64,000 bases of DNA from positions 1-64,000 of the forward strand of contig NZ_AULG01000025.1 in NCBI RefSeq assembly GCF_000425165.1, in the 5' to 3' direction. The notes under the pieces were generated by a model. It had not been told where the DNA came from, searched no databases, and saw nothing but the letters and a program-made list of their open reading frames with translations. This DNA comes from Photobacterium halotolerans DSM 18316 (lineage in GTDB: Bacteria; Pseudomonadota; Gammaproteobacteria; Enterobacterales; Vibrionaceae). This document shows, piece after piece, positions 16,991-25,786 of this stretch. Within the stretch, counting starts at the first letter, position 1; each line of letters begins with the position of its first letter. The position numbers were made by a program, and so were the translations under genes.

Positions 16991-18316
16991 TCACAGTGCC
17001 AGCGTCAGGATTTTTGAGCGGCGTTGCAGGTTGTAGAGTGCCTGTTTTGCCATAGGCAAATCAGAGACATCGATTTCGACAAAACCGTGTTCCCTGAACC
17101 AGTGCAGGCTGCGGGTGGTCAGCACAAAGAGTTGTTTCAGCCCCTGAGTGCGTGCCTGATGGCGAATGCGGTTGAGCAGCAGGGAGCCGCGGTCACCGTC
17201 GCGATAGTCAGGGTGAACGGCCACACAGGCCATCTCGCCCATCTGCTCTTCCATAAAGGAATACAGGGCTGCGCAGCCGATGATCAGGCCGTCCCGTTCG
17301 ATCACCGTAAACTGTTTGATTTCCTGCTCCAGCTGTTCGCGGGAGCGACGAACCAGAATGCCATCCTGCTCGAGCGGGCGAATCAGCGCCAGAATACCGC
17401 CGATATCATCGATGTTCGCGCCCCGGACTTTTTCAGCACTGGCCATGACGATTTGCGTGCCTATCCCGTCAAAAGAGAAAAGCTCCTGGATCAGCGCGCC
17501 ATCCTCTTTATAGCTGATCAGGTGGCTGCGCGGCACACCGGCCCGGCAGGCGGTCATCGCGCCACGGAGAAAACGCGCGGTGCCTGAATCTTCTTTATTT
17601 TGTTCTGTCAGTCGCTGCAGTGTGGCTTCGGCTTCCGCCGGGAGCATTTCAGAAACGATTTGATCATTTTCATCCCTCACGCCCTGGTGAGAGCAAAAAC
17701 CGATCAGTTTGTCGGCTTCCAGCCGGATCGCTACCTGGGTCGCCACTTCTTCCGAGGTCAGATTGAAGCACTCTCCGGTGACCGAGCTGGCAATCGGGCC
17801 AAGCAGCACAATGCTGTTCTGATCCAGCTGGCGTTTGATGCCGTCGACATCGATGCGGCGGATGCGGCCGCTGTGGCAATAATCGATACCGTCATCGATG
17901 CCTAAAGGCTGGGCGATGACGAAGTTGCCGCTGACCACATTGATCTGCGAGCCCGCCATAGGGGTATTGTTCAGACCCATAGAAAAGCGGGCCGTGATAT
18001 CTAAATGGAGCTGACCCGCGGCCTGCTTGGCAATTTCCAGTGAACGTTCATCGGTCACCCGGACGCTTTTATGGTACGGGGTGCTGTATCCGTGCACATC
18101 GAGCAGGTGAGAGATCTGCGGACGGGCACCATAAACCAGCACGATGCGCAGTCCGAGGCAGTTCAGCAGGGCAATATCGTTAACGATATTGCGAAAGTTG
18201 TTATCGGCGATGGCTTCACCGCCCAGCATAATCACCAGCGTCTTGCCGCGGTGGGCATTTACATAAGGCGCTGATTGGCGAAAACCTTTCACCAGCGCAG
18301 TGCTTCTGAGCTTCAC
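16991..18316 (-). CDS. argA: Amino-acid N-acetyltransferase (N-acetylglutamate synthase)
   Basis: First step of arginine biosynthesis: acetyl-CoA plus glutamate to N-acetylglutamate. The 441 residues comprise an N-terminal amino-acid-kinase-like domain ([20 protein letters not shown] at about 22-41, [18 protein letters not shown]), which carries arginine feedback control, and a C-terminal GNAT acetyltransferase domain ([20 protein letters not shown] near 365). It starts at GTG 18316, preceded by GGAAG. I looked for ArgR boxes upstream and saw none that is convincing. Convergent with recD. Confidence 0.96.
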   Translation of the reverse strand: MKLRSTALVKGFRQSAPYVNAHRGKTLVIMLGGEAIADNNFRNIVNDIALLNCLGLRIVLVYGARPQISHLLDVHGYSTPYHKSVRVTDERSLEIAKQAAGQLHLDITARFSMGLNNTPMAGSQINVVSGNFVIAQPLGIDDGIDYCHSGRIRRIDVDGIKRQLDQNSIVLLGPIASSVTGECFNLTSEEVATQVAIRLEADKLIGFCSHQGVRDENDQIVSEMLPAEAEATLQRLTEQNKEDSGTARFLRGAMTACRAGVPRSHLISYKEDGALIQELFSFDGIGTQIVMASAEKVRGANIDDIGGILALIRPLEQDGILVRRSREQLEQEIKQFTVIERDGLIIGCAALYSFMEEQMGEMACVAVHPDYRDGDRGSLLLNRIRHQARTQGLKQLFVLTTRSLHWFREHGFVEIDVSDLPMAKQALYNLQRRSKILTLAL

Positions 18317-18527
18317 TCTGTCTTCCGTTACAAAAATTAATAGGGATCAAGCATGCCTGCATGTTGCCTGTTTATCCACTGCGCAGCAAGCATGAAAATC
18401 ACTCAGGGGGGACTTCGCCGGGAGGAAAATATTGAGTCAAGATCCCATTCTGACATTACACACTTATTCGATGGACCGGAGGGACGCCAGATAGGCGTAT
18501 AGTTGTAGAACGTGCGGATGACTGGCA

Positions 18528-18917
18528 ATGTTAATGGCATTCAATAATTACACCCGGTGGCAGGCAGCCACAGTACTGTTTATTTTAATCAGCGGCCTTG
18601 CCTTAAGTGGCTTTATTGCGGTGGGAGCTGCCAAAGGCGGCTGGTTTACGTCTGCACCTGAGCCCAGTATTTATGGTACCTGGATAGAGCAGGACGTGGC
18701 GCCATACGCCGCGGACCAGTTTGAGCTCAGAGCTAATGGCGTCTATGTGTCAGGCCGTCTGGTCAGCACCAGCTATGAATGGGATGGCAGTCAGCTGCGT
18801 TACCGCATGGGGGATGAGACTTACCGTTATACTTTTGAAGAAGGTCAGTTCATCCGCCAGCAGCCAGCGCATTATGTGTCTTCGTTTGCACGGCAGGAAA
18901 CCAAACAGGGCTCTTAA
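18528..18917 (+). CDS. DUF2850-type membrane-anchored protein
   Basis: A 129-residue protein with an N-terminal membrane segment (TVLFILISGLALSGFIAVGA at about residues 15-34) and a soluble outer part of about 90 residues. The pattern IYGTWIEQDVAPYAADQFEL, GVYVSGRLVSTSYEWDG and HYVSSFARQ resembles DUF2850, a small Vibrio-type family of unknown function. The start could be ATG 18528 or ATG 18534. The 211 bp upstream, between it and argA, hold both divergent promoters; no specific site was recognised. Confidence 0.78.
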   Translation: MLMAFNNYTRWQAATVLFILISGLALSGFIAVGAAKGGWFTSAPEPSIYGTWIEQDVAPYAADQFELRANGVYVSGRLVSTSYEWDGSQLRYRMGDETYRYTFEEGQFIRQQPAHYVSSFARQETKQGS

Positions 18918-18939
18918 AGTGCTAAAAGGTCACCCGGTT

Positions 18940-19167
18940 TTATTCTTCTTCCCTGAGCCGGGAAAAAAGCTGGTGGACCGGAAGTTTGTTTAAGGCCACT
19001 TTGCGCAGTGTATCCGCAGTCTGGGCTGTGCCTCCCAGACAGCGTTGGATCACGGTATTGATTTGTTGCGGAGAGTTGCCGTCACTGGCCAGATTGCGGA
19101 TCCACTGATATTCGACAGCGTTTGGATCAAGTAAGGTTTCTTTGCCAACTTTAAACTGATTGTTCAT
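18940..19167 (-). CDS. Small conserved-looking protein of unknown function
   Basis: A 75-residue predicted soluble protein, starting MNNQFKVGKETLLDPNAVEY, with no signal peptide or membrane segment. Its ATG is preceded by a good ribosome binding site (AGGAAGGACTGGC), which is the main reason to believe the gene. It contains alternating charged and hydrophobic residues compatible with a helical domain. It is convergent with the DUF2850 gene, 22 bp apart. I do not recognise a family. Confidence 0.6.
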   Translation of the reverse strand: MNNQFKVGKETLLDPNAVEYQWIRNLASDGNSPQQINTVIQRCLGGTAQTADTLRKVALNKLPVHQLFSRLREEE

Positions 19168-19484
19168 GCCAGTCCTTCCTGAAATGTCATGCTCTGGGGC
19201 TCAAAGCCCGTAAAGGTGCTCGCATTGCTGTTTGTCGTTTTGTTGCCATGATGACATCGTCTGCCTGCATGGCAATGATGTCGTTTGTATGACGTTTTTA
19301 TTAAACCGTTATATTGTGACACTTATATGACAGTTAATGCGTATTATTAATCTTTCGTGACAATCAAAACAAGACTTTGACATTGGTTATGATAAAACAG
19401 CCTAACATTGTGGCTTTATATGGACATGGTATGTTTGAGATAACCTGCCATGCGTTAACCTGTCGATATTACTAAGGCATTTCT
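19168..19484. other. 317-bp intergenic region upstream of mltA
   Basis: No gene. An imperfect hairpin GACATC...GATGTC lies at about 19245-19275. AT-rich sequence from 19300 on contains a -35-like TTGACA at about 19378-19383, but no equally good -10 at the right spacing. It holds the divergent promoters of the small gene at 19167 and of mltA. Confidence 0.5.
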
Positions 19485-20699
19485 GTGTTCCAACAATTTT
19501 CCCTGCTAAGAAAACTGACCTTTGTTTCCTGTGTGCTCGGCCTGGCCGCGTGTGCCAGACCGGTTGACCGCGGTCAGCAATACCTGGATGGCGAGTTTGA
19601 TCATCTGCTGAACCCGGTCACCAATGTGCTATCGGATAAACCTCGCGATTACAGCCGCTTCGAAGCGCAAGCGGAACAAGTGCTCACCCGTTCTCCTTCC
19701 ATGATGCTGCGTTATCAGAATTTGTATCAGCAGATCAAAGACTGGGCGGCGAACAGCGGTGATCCGACATCTTTCTCTCAGTACGGTTTGACGACTGAGC
19801 AGATGGGGGGCGGTGATGGTTACGGCAATGTGATGTTCACCGGTTACTTTTCACCGGTGATCGAATTGCGTCACGAGCAGGATGACAGGTTCAAATACCC
19901 GGTTTACGCGCTGCCAGACTGTAACGAACAGTGCCCGACCCGTGCCGAGATTTACAATGGCGCACTGGCAGGCCAGGGGTTGGAACTGGGGTATTCCGCC
20001 TCCAAGCTGGATGTTTTCATGATGGAAGTGCAGGGCAGCGGCTTTGTGCATTTCGAGGACAATGACGAACTGCAGTATTTCGCTTATGGCGGTAAGAACG
20101 GCCATCCTTATGTCAGCATCGGCAAAGTGCTGATTGAACGTGGCGAGGTGCCCAGGGAGAAAATGTCTCTGAGAGCCATCGCGGAGTGGGTCAGTCAGCA
20201 TGATGATGCCACAGTGCGTGAACTGCTGGAGCAGAATCCGTCCTATGTCTTTTTTAGTCCGCGCGACGAGCTGGATGTGTTAGGCACGGCGGGTATTCCG
20301 CTGTTACCTATGGCTTCGGTGGCGGCTGACCGGGAGTTTTTACCTATGGGCAGTGTGCTGCTGGCTGAAGTGCCCCAGCTGGATGCCGACGGCAACTGGA
20401 ACGGCAAGCATGTATTAACCTTGCTGATGGCGCTGGATACCGGCGGTGCAGTCAAGCGTAATCATCTGGATCTCTACCATGGTATGGGCGCTCAGGCCGG
20501 CATCGATGCCGGGCATTACAAGCATTTTGGCCGGGTATGGAAACTGGGGCTGACGCCAGATACCGACGCTGAGCTGACGGCACAGAGAATTGAAGCCACT
20601 CAAAAAACAGTCGTATCGCCGGTGGATACCACGCTGACTTTCAATGAGGAAGCTGTGGTAGCCCAGCCGGTTCAACAGGCGCAGGGACTGGACAACTGA
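19485..20699 (+). CDS. mltA: Membrane-bound lytic murein transglycosylase A
   Basis: Outer-membrane lipoprotein that cleaves peptidoglycan between MurNAc and GlcNAc to form 1,6-anhydro ends. The signal peptide ends in a lipobox LAAC with Cys23. The MltA barrel follows (GNVMFTGYFSPVIELRHEQD near 114, FMMEVQGSGFVHFEDNDELQ near 180). The C-terminal 3D domain carries the three-aspartate pattern ALDTGGAVKRNHLDLYHGMG and AGIDAGHYKHFG near 318-350. 404 residues. It starts at GTG 19485 after AAGG. An inverted repeat follows before tcdA. Confidence 0.95.
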   Translation: MFQQFSLLRKLTFVSCVLGLAACARPVDRGQQYLDGEFDHLLNPVTNVLSDKPRDYSRFEAQAEQVLTRSPSMMLRYQNLYQQIKDWAANSGDPTSFSQYGLTTEQMGGGDGYGNVMFTGYFSPVIELRHEQDDRFKYPVYALPDCNEQCPTRAEIYNGALAGQGLELGYSASKLDVFMMEVQGSGFVHFEDNDELQYFAYGGKNGHPYVSIGKVLIERGEVPREKMSLRAIAEWVSQHDDATVRELLEQNPSYVFFSPRDELDVLGTAGIPLLPMASVAADREFLPMGSVLLAEVPQLDADGNWNGKHVLTLLMALDTGGAVKRNHLDLYHGMGAQAGIDAGHYKHFGRVWKLGLTPDTDAELTAQRIEATQKTVVSPVDTTLTFNEEAVVAQPVQQAQGLDN

Positions 20700-20704
20700 C
20701 AGCA

Positions 20705-20726
20705 GAGCGCGTATAAAAACGCGCTC
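20705..20726 (+). terminator. Hairpin between mltA and tcdA
   Basis: GAGCGCG (20705-20711), an eight-base AT loop, CGCGCTC (20720-20726), followed by ATTCTC. The T tract is weak, so termination may be partial. Confidence 0.55.
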
Positions 20727-20753
20727 ATTCTCAACACACTCTGACAGGCCGTT

Positions 20754-21560
20754 ATGCAACATCCCGACACTCCAGCATCAGACAATTATAACCAGCGTTT
20801 TGGTGGTACCCGCAGACTGTATGGCCATCAGGAGGTTGAGATCCTGAGGGCTGCTCATGTCTGTGTGATTGGCATCGGCGGTGTCGGTTCCTGGGCTGCC
20901 GAAGCCCTGGCCCGCTCTGGTATCGGCCAACTGACGCTGATCGACATGGATGATGTCTGTGTGACGAATATTAACCGTCAGATCCATGCCATGTCGGGGA
21001 CGGTAGGCCGCAGTAAGATTGAGGTGATGGCAGAGCGGATTGCGTTAATCAATCCGGACTGTAAAGTGAACCTGATTGACGATTTTATTACCCCGGAAAA
21101 CATCCCCGAGTACATAGGCAGTCAGTTTGATTATGTGCTGGATGCGATTGACAGTGTCAAGCCCAAAGCGGCGTTGCTGGCGTTCTGCAAGCGAAATAAA
21201 ATCAAGGTGATCACCACAGGCGGTGCGGGCGGCCAGGTAGATCCGACCCAGATTCAGATCGCTGATCTGGCCAAAACCATTCAGGATCCGCTGGCGGCGA
21301 AAATCCGCAATATGCTGCGCCGCTTCTACAACTTCAGCAAAAATCCGGCGCGCAAATTTGGCATCGACTGCGTGTTCTCAACCGAGCAGCTCAAATACCC
21401 TCAGGCTGACGGCAGTGTCTGTGAGGCCAAATCGACCGCGGAAGGCCCGAAACGCATGGATTGTGCAACCGGCTTTGGCGCGGCCACTATGGTCACCGCG
21501 ACCTTCGGATTTGTGGCGGTCTCCCGCATTTTGCAAAAACTGATTGAAAAACACCGCTGA
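20754..21560 (+). CDS. tcdA: tRNA threonylcarbamoyladenosine dehydratase
   Basis: An E1-like (ThiF/MoeB superfamily) enzyme that uses ATP to cyclise t6A37 of tRNAs to ct6A; also known as CsdL/YgdL. 268 residues. Nucleotide-binding glycine-rich loop VIGIGGVGSWAAEALARSGI at about residues 36-55, then LIDMDDVCVTNINRQIHAMS, and GGAGGQVDPTQIQIADLAKT near 155. It works with the cysteine desulfurase CsdA and the sulfur acceptor CsdE, whose genes lie convergently next to it, as expected for the CSD system. Confidence 0.95.
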   Translation: MQHPDTPASDNYNQRFGGTRRLYGHQEVEILRAAHVCVIGIGGVGSWAAEALARSGIGQLTLIDMDDVCVTNINRQIHAMSGTVGRSKIEVMAERIALINPDCKVNLIDDFITPENIPEYIGSQFDYVLDAIDSVKPKAALLAFCKRNKIKVITTGGAGGQVDPTQIQIADLAKTIQDPLAAKIRNMLRRFYNFSKNPARKFGIDCVFSTEQLKYPQADGSVCEAKSTAEGPKRMDCATGFGAATMVTATFGFVAVSRILQKLIEKHR

Positions 21561-21573
21561 CAGCCGCCGCTGC

Positions 21574-21597
21574 GTGAGCCGTGTGTCAGCGGCTCAC
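21574..21597. terminator. Hairpin between tcdA and csdE
   Basis: GTGAGCCG (21574-21581) / CGGCTCAC (21590-21597). The right arm covers the last codons of csdE. There is no T tract. Confidence 0.5.
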
Positions 21598-22026
21598 GTT
21601 AGTGATAATGGCGTCGACAATGGCTTTCAGGCCGTTGCTGCGTGATGGACTCAGGTGCGCCAGTAATCCCAGCTGTTCGAAATACCCGTCGATGTCAAAC
21701 TCCAGAATCTGCGCTGCGGTTTTTCCCTCGTAGGCGGCCAGCACCAGACAAATCAGCCCTTTGACAATCCTGGCGTCGGAATCGGCGGCGAAATGGTAAT
21801 GACCGTTTTCACTGTGCTGAACCAGCCACACCTGACTTTCACAGCCACTGATTTTCACTTCCTCGCTTTTCAGCGTCTCCGGCAGGGCGGGCAGTTGTTT
21901 GCCAAACTGAATCACATGGCGGTATCTGTCTTCCCAGCCGCTGCTTGCCTGCATCCTGGCCAGAATGTCATCAGGAGTAATGGTGGTGCCGAACGGATGG
22001 CTCGGTAAATCGGTGAATACTGTCAT
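21586..22026 (-). CDS. csdE: Sulfur acceptor protein CsdE
   Basis: A SufE-like protein of about 146 residues that accepts persulfide sulfur from CsdA and stimulates it. The acceptor cysteine lies in EEVKISGCESQVWLVQHSEN at about residues 55-74. ATG 22026 is preferred over an in-frame GTG at 22032 because GAGAG then sits five bases before the start. It lies 15 bp behind csdA on the same strand, so the two form an operon. Confidence 0.94.
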   Translation of the reverse strand: MTVFTDLPSHPFGTTITPDDILARMQASSGWEDRYRHVIQFGKQLPALPETLKSEEVKISGCESQVWLVQHSENGHYHFAADSDARIVKGLICLVLAAYEGKTAAQILEFDIDGYFEQLGLLAHLSPSRSNGLKAIVDAIITNVSR

Positions 22027-22041
22027 GGACACTCTCTCTGG

Positions 22042-23259
22042 TTACAGCATGTCACAGGCTTTGTGCAAAGCCGCGACAAAGCAGGCGACGTCTTCTTCGC
22101 TATTATAGAGGGCAAAAGAGACACGCAAAGTCCCGGTTAACCCCAGCGCATCCAGCATAGGGTGCGCACAGTGATTGCCGGCACGCAGCGTCACCCCTTG
22201 CTGGTCGAGCAGGGTGGCAATGTCCTGATGGTGAATGCCGTCAACCATAAACGAAAACAGACTGGTATTGGGCTGCAGGCCGATAATTCGCAGACCTTCA
22301 ATGTCTTTAATGCCCTCGATGGCAAGCTGGCACAGGTGCCGGATATGCGCTTCCGCGCCCTGACGGTCAATACTGTTCAACCAGTGCAGGGTGGCGGCGA
22401 AGGCGATGACCCCGGAAATATTGGGGGTGCCGGCTTCAAATTTGCCCGGCAGGCCGGTGAATTGCGTGCCGTCAAACGACACCTTTTCCACCATTTTTCC
22501 TCCGCCATGCCAGGGCGGCATGGCTTCCAGCAGTGCCTGTTTGCCGTACAGCACGCCGATACCAGACGGGCCAAACAGTTTGTGGCCTGAGAACACGTAG
22601 AAATCGGCATCCAGCGCCTGAACGTCAACCTCTTCATGCACTATGCCCTGCGCACCGTCGACAACCACAATGGCGTTTTTCGCATGCGCTGCTGTGATAA
22701 TGGCTTCTACCGGGTTTCGCGTGCCGGACACATTGGTGACATGTGCGACTGCCACGATCCGGGTTCTGGCCGTCAGCCGCTGGTGAAAGGCAGCCATGTC
22801 CAATGTGCAGTCAGGCAGCATAGGCAGCTTGACGACTTTCGCCCCTGTCTGCTCGGCAACTATCTGCCAGGGCACTATATTGGCATGGTGTTCCAGTTCG
22901 CTGACCAGTATCTCATCGCCCGGTTGCAGAGTGCTGCGGGCCCAGGTTTGGGCGATCAGGTTTAAGGCTTCCGTAGCCCCGCGCGTCCAGATGATTTCTT
23001 TCGGGCTGCTGGCGTGGATGAACTGGCGCACCGTCTTTCTGGCCTGTTCGAAACGCTGCGTCAGGCTGGCGGTCAGTTGGTGGCTGCCACGATGAACGTT
23101 CGCATTCTGGTAGCGGTAGTAATTGTCCAGCGTCTGGATCATCGCCAGTGGTTTCTGCGCGGTCGCCGCACTGTCCAGGTAGACAATGGGATGGTCTGAA
23201 TCCTGCTGAACGGCAGGAAACTGAGCGCGGATAGTCTGAATGTCAAATGGCGCAGTCAT
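22042..23259 (-). CDS. csdA: Cysteine desulfurase CsdA
   Basis: PLP enzyme of the class V aminotransferase fold that removes sulfur from cysteine (or cysteine sulfinate) and passes it to CsdE. 405 residues. N-terminus FPAVQ...IVYLDSAATAQKP, PLP lysine in VFSGHKLFGPSGIGVLYG near 225, and catalytic cysteine in TLRAGNHCAHPMLDALGLTG near 365. ATG 23259 (MTAPFDIQTIRAQFPAVQ) starts the conserved region; a longer frame upstream runs into the gcvB terminator and is not real. Upstream lies the sRNA gene gcvB on the same strand, so csdA needs a promoter between 23260 and 23339 or readthrough. Confidence 0.95.
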   Translation of the reverse strand: MTAPFDIQTIRAQFPAVQQDSDHPIVYLDSAATAQKPLAMIQTLDNYYRYQNANVHRGSHQLTASLTQRFEQARKTVRQFIHASSPKEIIWTRGATEALNLIAQTWARSTLQPGDEILVSELEHHANIVPWQIVAEQTGAKVVKLPMLPDCTLDMAAFHQRLTARTRIVAVAHVTNVSGTRNPVEAIITAAHAKNAIVVVDGAQGIVHEEVDVQALDADFYVFSGHKLFGPSGIGVLYGKQALLEAMPPWHGGGKMVEKVSFDGTQFTGLPGKFEAGTPNISGVIAFAATLHWLNSIDRQGAEAHIRHLCQLAIEGIKDIEGLRIIGLQPNTSLFSFMVDGIHHQDIATLLDQQGVTLRAGNHCAHPMLDALGLTGTLRVSFALYNSEEDVACFVAALHKACDML

Positions 23260-23339
23260 GCTTAAACTCGTTGGTAGCCTGTAACGTGGATCATCCTCAT
23301 TATTGGCCACTGAGGCAAGGGAAGCAGAGCCGATCGCAT

Positions 23340-23548
23340 AAAAAAATGGCACCGCGTTGGGGCGCAGTGCCATAAAAAAGTTTTGACAGACAGGTCAAAA
23401 AACAGGAAGTAAATCGGTAGCGCTACGGCTACCCGCCCAGAAGAGACCGGGCAATATGCAAACACAACATTGCAATCTGAGGGGTAACCGAATCTGATAA
23501 ACAATTCTGCAATTAAGCAAAATTACAGCGTTTTACCCTTGAGATTGC
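23340..23548 (-). ncRNA. gcvB: GcvB small regulatory RNA
   Basis: An Hfq-type trans-acting sRNA that in Enterobacteria represses many amino-acid transport and metabolism mRNAs. The minus strand shows, in order: a long 5' stem (GCAATCT...AGATTGC enclosing GGGTAA...TTACCC, 23548-23472); a GU-rich single-stranded seed AATGTTGTGTTTGCATATT (23471-23453), like R1 of E. coli; a small stem-loop; GGTAGC/GCTACC (23433-23416), as in E. coli; ACTTCCTGT (23410-23402); CCTGTCTGTC; and a final stem ATGGCAC.GCG/CGC.GTGCCAT with a run of seven T. Length of about 209 nt is close to the 205 of E. coli. It is divergent from gcvA, the classical location. Candidate promoter: TTGTTC (23584-23579), 17 bp, TAAGAT (23561-23556). 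The 5' end is inferred. Confidence 0.92.
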
Positions 23549-23593
23549 GGCGCCAATCTTAGGGTTTCTGTGGTACTTGAACAATCGACAATT

Positions 23594-23599
23594 TATAAT
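23594..23599 (+). promoter_or_regulatory. -10 element of gcvA, overlapping the divergent gcvB promoter
   Basis: A perfect TATAAT lies 45 bp before the gcvA start, with only a poor -35 (TGGTAC, 23571-23576). The gcvB -35 (23579-23584) lies inside the gcvA promoter, so one bound regulator could control both, as known for GcvA in E. coli. Confidence 0.55.
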
Positions 23600-23643
23600 G
23601 ACCTGGATAAAAAAAACTAATGCAACCAGTATGGCAGGACATT

Positions 23644-24582
23644 ATGTCAAGACGACTCCCACCACTTAATTCGCTGAAAGTATTTGAGGCTGCCGCCCGG
23701 CACCTGAGTTTTACCCGGGCGGCGGAGGAGCTGTTTGTCACTCAGGCCGCAGTCAGCCACCAGATTAAAGCGCTGGAGGAATTTCTGGGCCTGAAGCTGT
23801 TCCGCCGGCGTAACCGTTCGTTGTTGCTGACTGAAGAGGGGCAAGGGTATTTTCTCGATCTGAAAGATATCTTCAGTGCCATTTCTGATGCCACCGACAA
23901 AGTGTTGGAACGGGGCTCAAAAGGTGCGCTGACCATTAGTTTATCTCCCAGTTTTGCTATCCAGTGGCTGGTACCCAGGCTGAGCGACTTTAATCAGCAG
24001 CATCCTGATGTGGATGTCAGAATCAAAGCGGTGGATCTGGATGAAGGCTCTCTGACTGATGATGTGGATGTGGCGATTTATTATGGCCGCGGCAACTGGC
24101 CGGGGCTGCGCTGCGACCGGTTGTATCAGGAATTTCTGGTGCCTGTCTGTTCCCCTATGCTGCTCAGTGGCCCTAAGCCGCTGGACACCCTGGCTGATCT
24201 GCAAAAGCACACCCTGTTACATGACGGCTCGCGCAAGGAATGGAAAAACTACATGCGCGAGTTCGATATTCCGGGCGCCAATGTCAATCAGGGGCCGATT
24301 TTCAGCCACTCTACTATGGTGTTGCAGGCCGCTATCCACAGTCAGGGGATTGCACTGGCCAACAATGTGCTGGCGCAGCCTGAGCTGGAAGCCGGTCGGC
24401 TGGTCTGTCCGTTTGATGAGGCGTTGCTGAGCAAAAATGCTTTCTATCTGGTGTGCCAGGAAAAGCAGGCCGAAACCGGCCGGATCCAGATCTTCCGTGA
24501 CTGGGTGCTGGAGAAAGCCCGTAAAGAACAGGAAGAGGGCCCGCTTCCCCAGCCTGAATATCAGGCTGAGGCCATGGCCTGA
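23644..24582 (+). CDS. gcvA: Glycine cleavage system transcriptional regulator GcvA
   Basis: A 312-residue LysR-type regulator closely like E. coli GcvA, which activates gcvTHP and gcvB in response to glycine. Conserved start MSRRLPPLNSLKVFEAAARH, then the helix-turn-helix LSFTRAAEELFVTQAAVSHQ, LGLKLFRRRNRSLLLTEEGQ, and in the effector domain DDVDVAIYYGRGNWPGLRCD near 139. The ATG at 23644 follows AGGACATT and matches the family start; an upstream ATG would add eight unrelated residues. The divergent gcvB supports the assignment. A 12-bp hairpin lies behind the gene. Confidence 0.95.
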   Translation: MSRRLPPLNSLKVFEAAARHLSFTRAAEELFVTQAAVSHQIKALEEFLGLKLFRRRNRSLLLTEEGQGYFLDLKDIFSAISDATDKVLERGSKGALTISLSPSFAIQWLVPRLSDFNQQHPDVDVRIKAVDLDEGSLTDDVDVAIYYGRGNWPGLRCDRLYQEFLVPVCSPMLLSGPKPLDTLADLQKHTLLHDGSRKEWKNYMREFDIPGANVNQGPIFSHSTMVLQAAIHSQGIALANNVLAQPELEAGRLVCPFDEALLSKNAFYLVCQEKQAETGRIQIFRDWVLEKARKEQEEGPLPQPEYQAEAMA

Positions 24583-24645
24583 TCTCAACAGCGTTAGTCT
24601 GGATCTGTGTGCCGGTTCTGCGCCGGTCGGCCAGTGATTAAACAT

Positions 24646-24676
24646 CAGAATGAGCCACTCACCCTGGCTCATTCTG
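24646..24676 (+). terminator. 12-bp perfect hairpin after gcvA
   Basis: CAGAATGAGCCA (24646-24657) / TGGCTCATTCTG (24665-24676) with a seven-base loop. No T tract follows. It lies between gcvA and the hydrolase gene, 24 bp before the hydrolase GTG. Confidence 0.55.
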
Positions 24677-24700
24677 GTAATTGCATATGAGAGGGAATCT

Positions 24701-25366
24701 GTGGAATATCTGATAACGACACCAGAAAACGGCCAGTTTGCTGCGACCTTTCTGTTTGCCCACGGCGCCGGCGCCGGGATGGATCATGCGTTTATGACGG
24801 CGGTTGCCCAAGGGTTGGCCGCCGAAGGGATTCGCGTGGTGCGTTTTGATTTTCCTTATATGGTGAAACGGCGGGAAGACGGTAAAAAGCGCCCGCCGGA
24901 CCGGCAGCCAAAGCTGCTGGTGGATTTTCAGCGCCATATTGACCATTTCAGCCCGCAAGGGCCGCTGGTGATCGGCGGCAAATCAATGGGCGGCCGTATG
25001 GCCAGCCTGATGGTGACGGAAGCTGCCGCCTCTGCACCGGATGTCCACAACTGTCAGGACAAGGTCTGCGGCGTCGCTTGTCTGGGATTCCCGTTTCATC
25101 CGCCGGGCAAACCGGAGAACTTTCGCGGCGATCATCTGAAAACAATCGCTGTTCCGACCCTGATTCTGCAGGGCGAGCGCGATACCTTTGGCACCCGCAG
25201 TGAGGTGGAAGGGTGGAGCTATGCCGACACAGTGACGCTGTCTTTTCTGCCGGACGGTGACCACAGTTTCAAACCGCGTAAAGTCTCGGGCTTTAGTGAA
25301 GCCGGCAATCTGGCGCAGGCTGTCGATGTGCTGGCCCGCTTTATTCACCAGTGCGTATCACACTGA
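24701..25366 (+). CDS. Alpha/beta-hydrolase of the KANL3/Tex30-like family
   Basis: A 221-residue predicted cytoplasmic hydrolase. The oxyanion-loop region FLFAHGAGAGMDHAFMTAVA is at about residues 16-35, the nucleophile elbow VIGGKSMGGRMASLMVTEAA at about 88-107 with Ser in GKSMGG, an acidic residue in LILQGERDTFGTRSEVEGWS near 150, and the catalytic His in FLPDGDHSFKPRK near 185. Substrate unknown. GTG 24701 is preferred because GAGAGGGAATCT precedes it; an upstream ATG at 24650 lies inside the hairpin behind gcvA. Confidence 0.82.
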   Translation: MEYLITTPENGQFAATFLFAHGAGAGMDHAFMTAVAQGLAAEGIRVVRFDFPYMVKRREDGKKRPPDRQPKLLVDFQRHIDHFSPQGPLVIGGKSMGGRMASLMVTEAAASAPDVHNCQDKVCGVACLGFPFHPPGKPENFRGDHLKTIAVPTLILQGERDTFGTRSEVEGWSYADTVTLSFLPDGDHSFKPRKVSGFSEAGNLAQAVDVLARFIHQCVSH

Positions 25367-25405
25367 GATCAATTCATGAATACAAACCACAGAAGGACAG
25401 AGTGA

Positions 25406-25780
25406 ATGCAGAGCCGGAGTATGATTGTTTTTGCCGCGATCAGCGGTGCCATTGGAGTCGGTTTGGGGGCTTTTGCCGCCCACGGACTGAAAGGGCACCT
25501 TAGCCCGCATTTACTGGGTGTTTTTAATACAGGGGTGGATTATCAGATCTGGCACAGTCTGGCTTTGCTGGGCTGCGGTATTTGGGCACGCAATTTTTCT
25601 GCAAAAGCGCTATCATACGCGGCCCTGTTATTTGCAGTGGGGATCTGTCTGTTCAGTGGCAGCCTGTATCTGCTGGCATTGACGGGGATGAAGTGGCTTG
25701 GTCCCGTAACACCACTGGGGGGACTGTGTTTTATTCTAGCCTGGTTGTCACTTGCTGTGGCGGCCTGGCGTTCTGCGTGA
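25406..25780 (+). CDS. ygdD: DUF423 family membrane protein (YgdD-like)
   Basis: A 124-residue inner-membrane protein with four predicted helices (starting at about residues 7, 43, 68 and 100). The N-terminal signature AAISGAIGVGLGAFAAHGLK and the segment GVDYQIWHSLALLG are typical of DUF423. Function is unknown. It follows AGAAGGACAGAGTGA and is six bases before rlmM, so the two are probably co-transcribed, an arrangement also known in Enterobacteria. Confidence 0.9.
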   Translation: MQSRSMIVFAAISGAIGVGLGAFAAHGLKGHLSPHLLGVFNTGVDYQIWHSLALLGCGIWARNFSAKALSYAALLFAVGICLFSGSLYLLALTGMKWLGPVTPLGGLCFILAWLSLAVAAWRSA

Positions 25781-25786
25781 GGACTC

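Noticed and set aside
18317..18527. ArgR boxes upstream of argA
   Set aside because: Only a weak ATGCCTGCAT-like stretch; no pair of TGAAT/ATTCA half sites.
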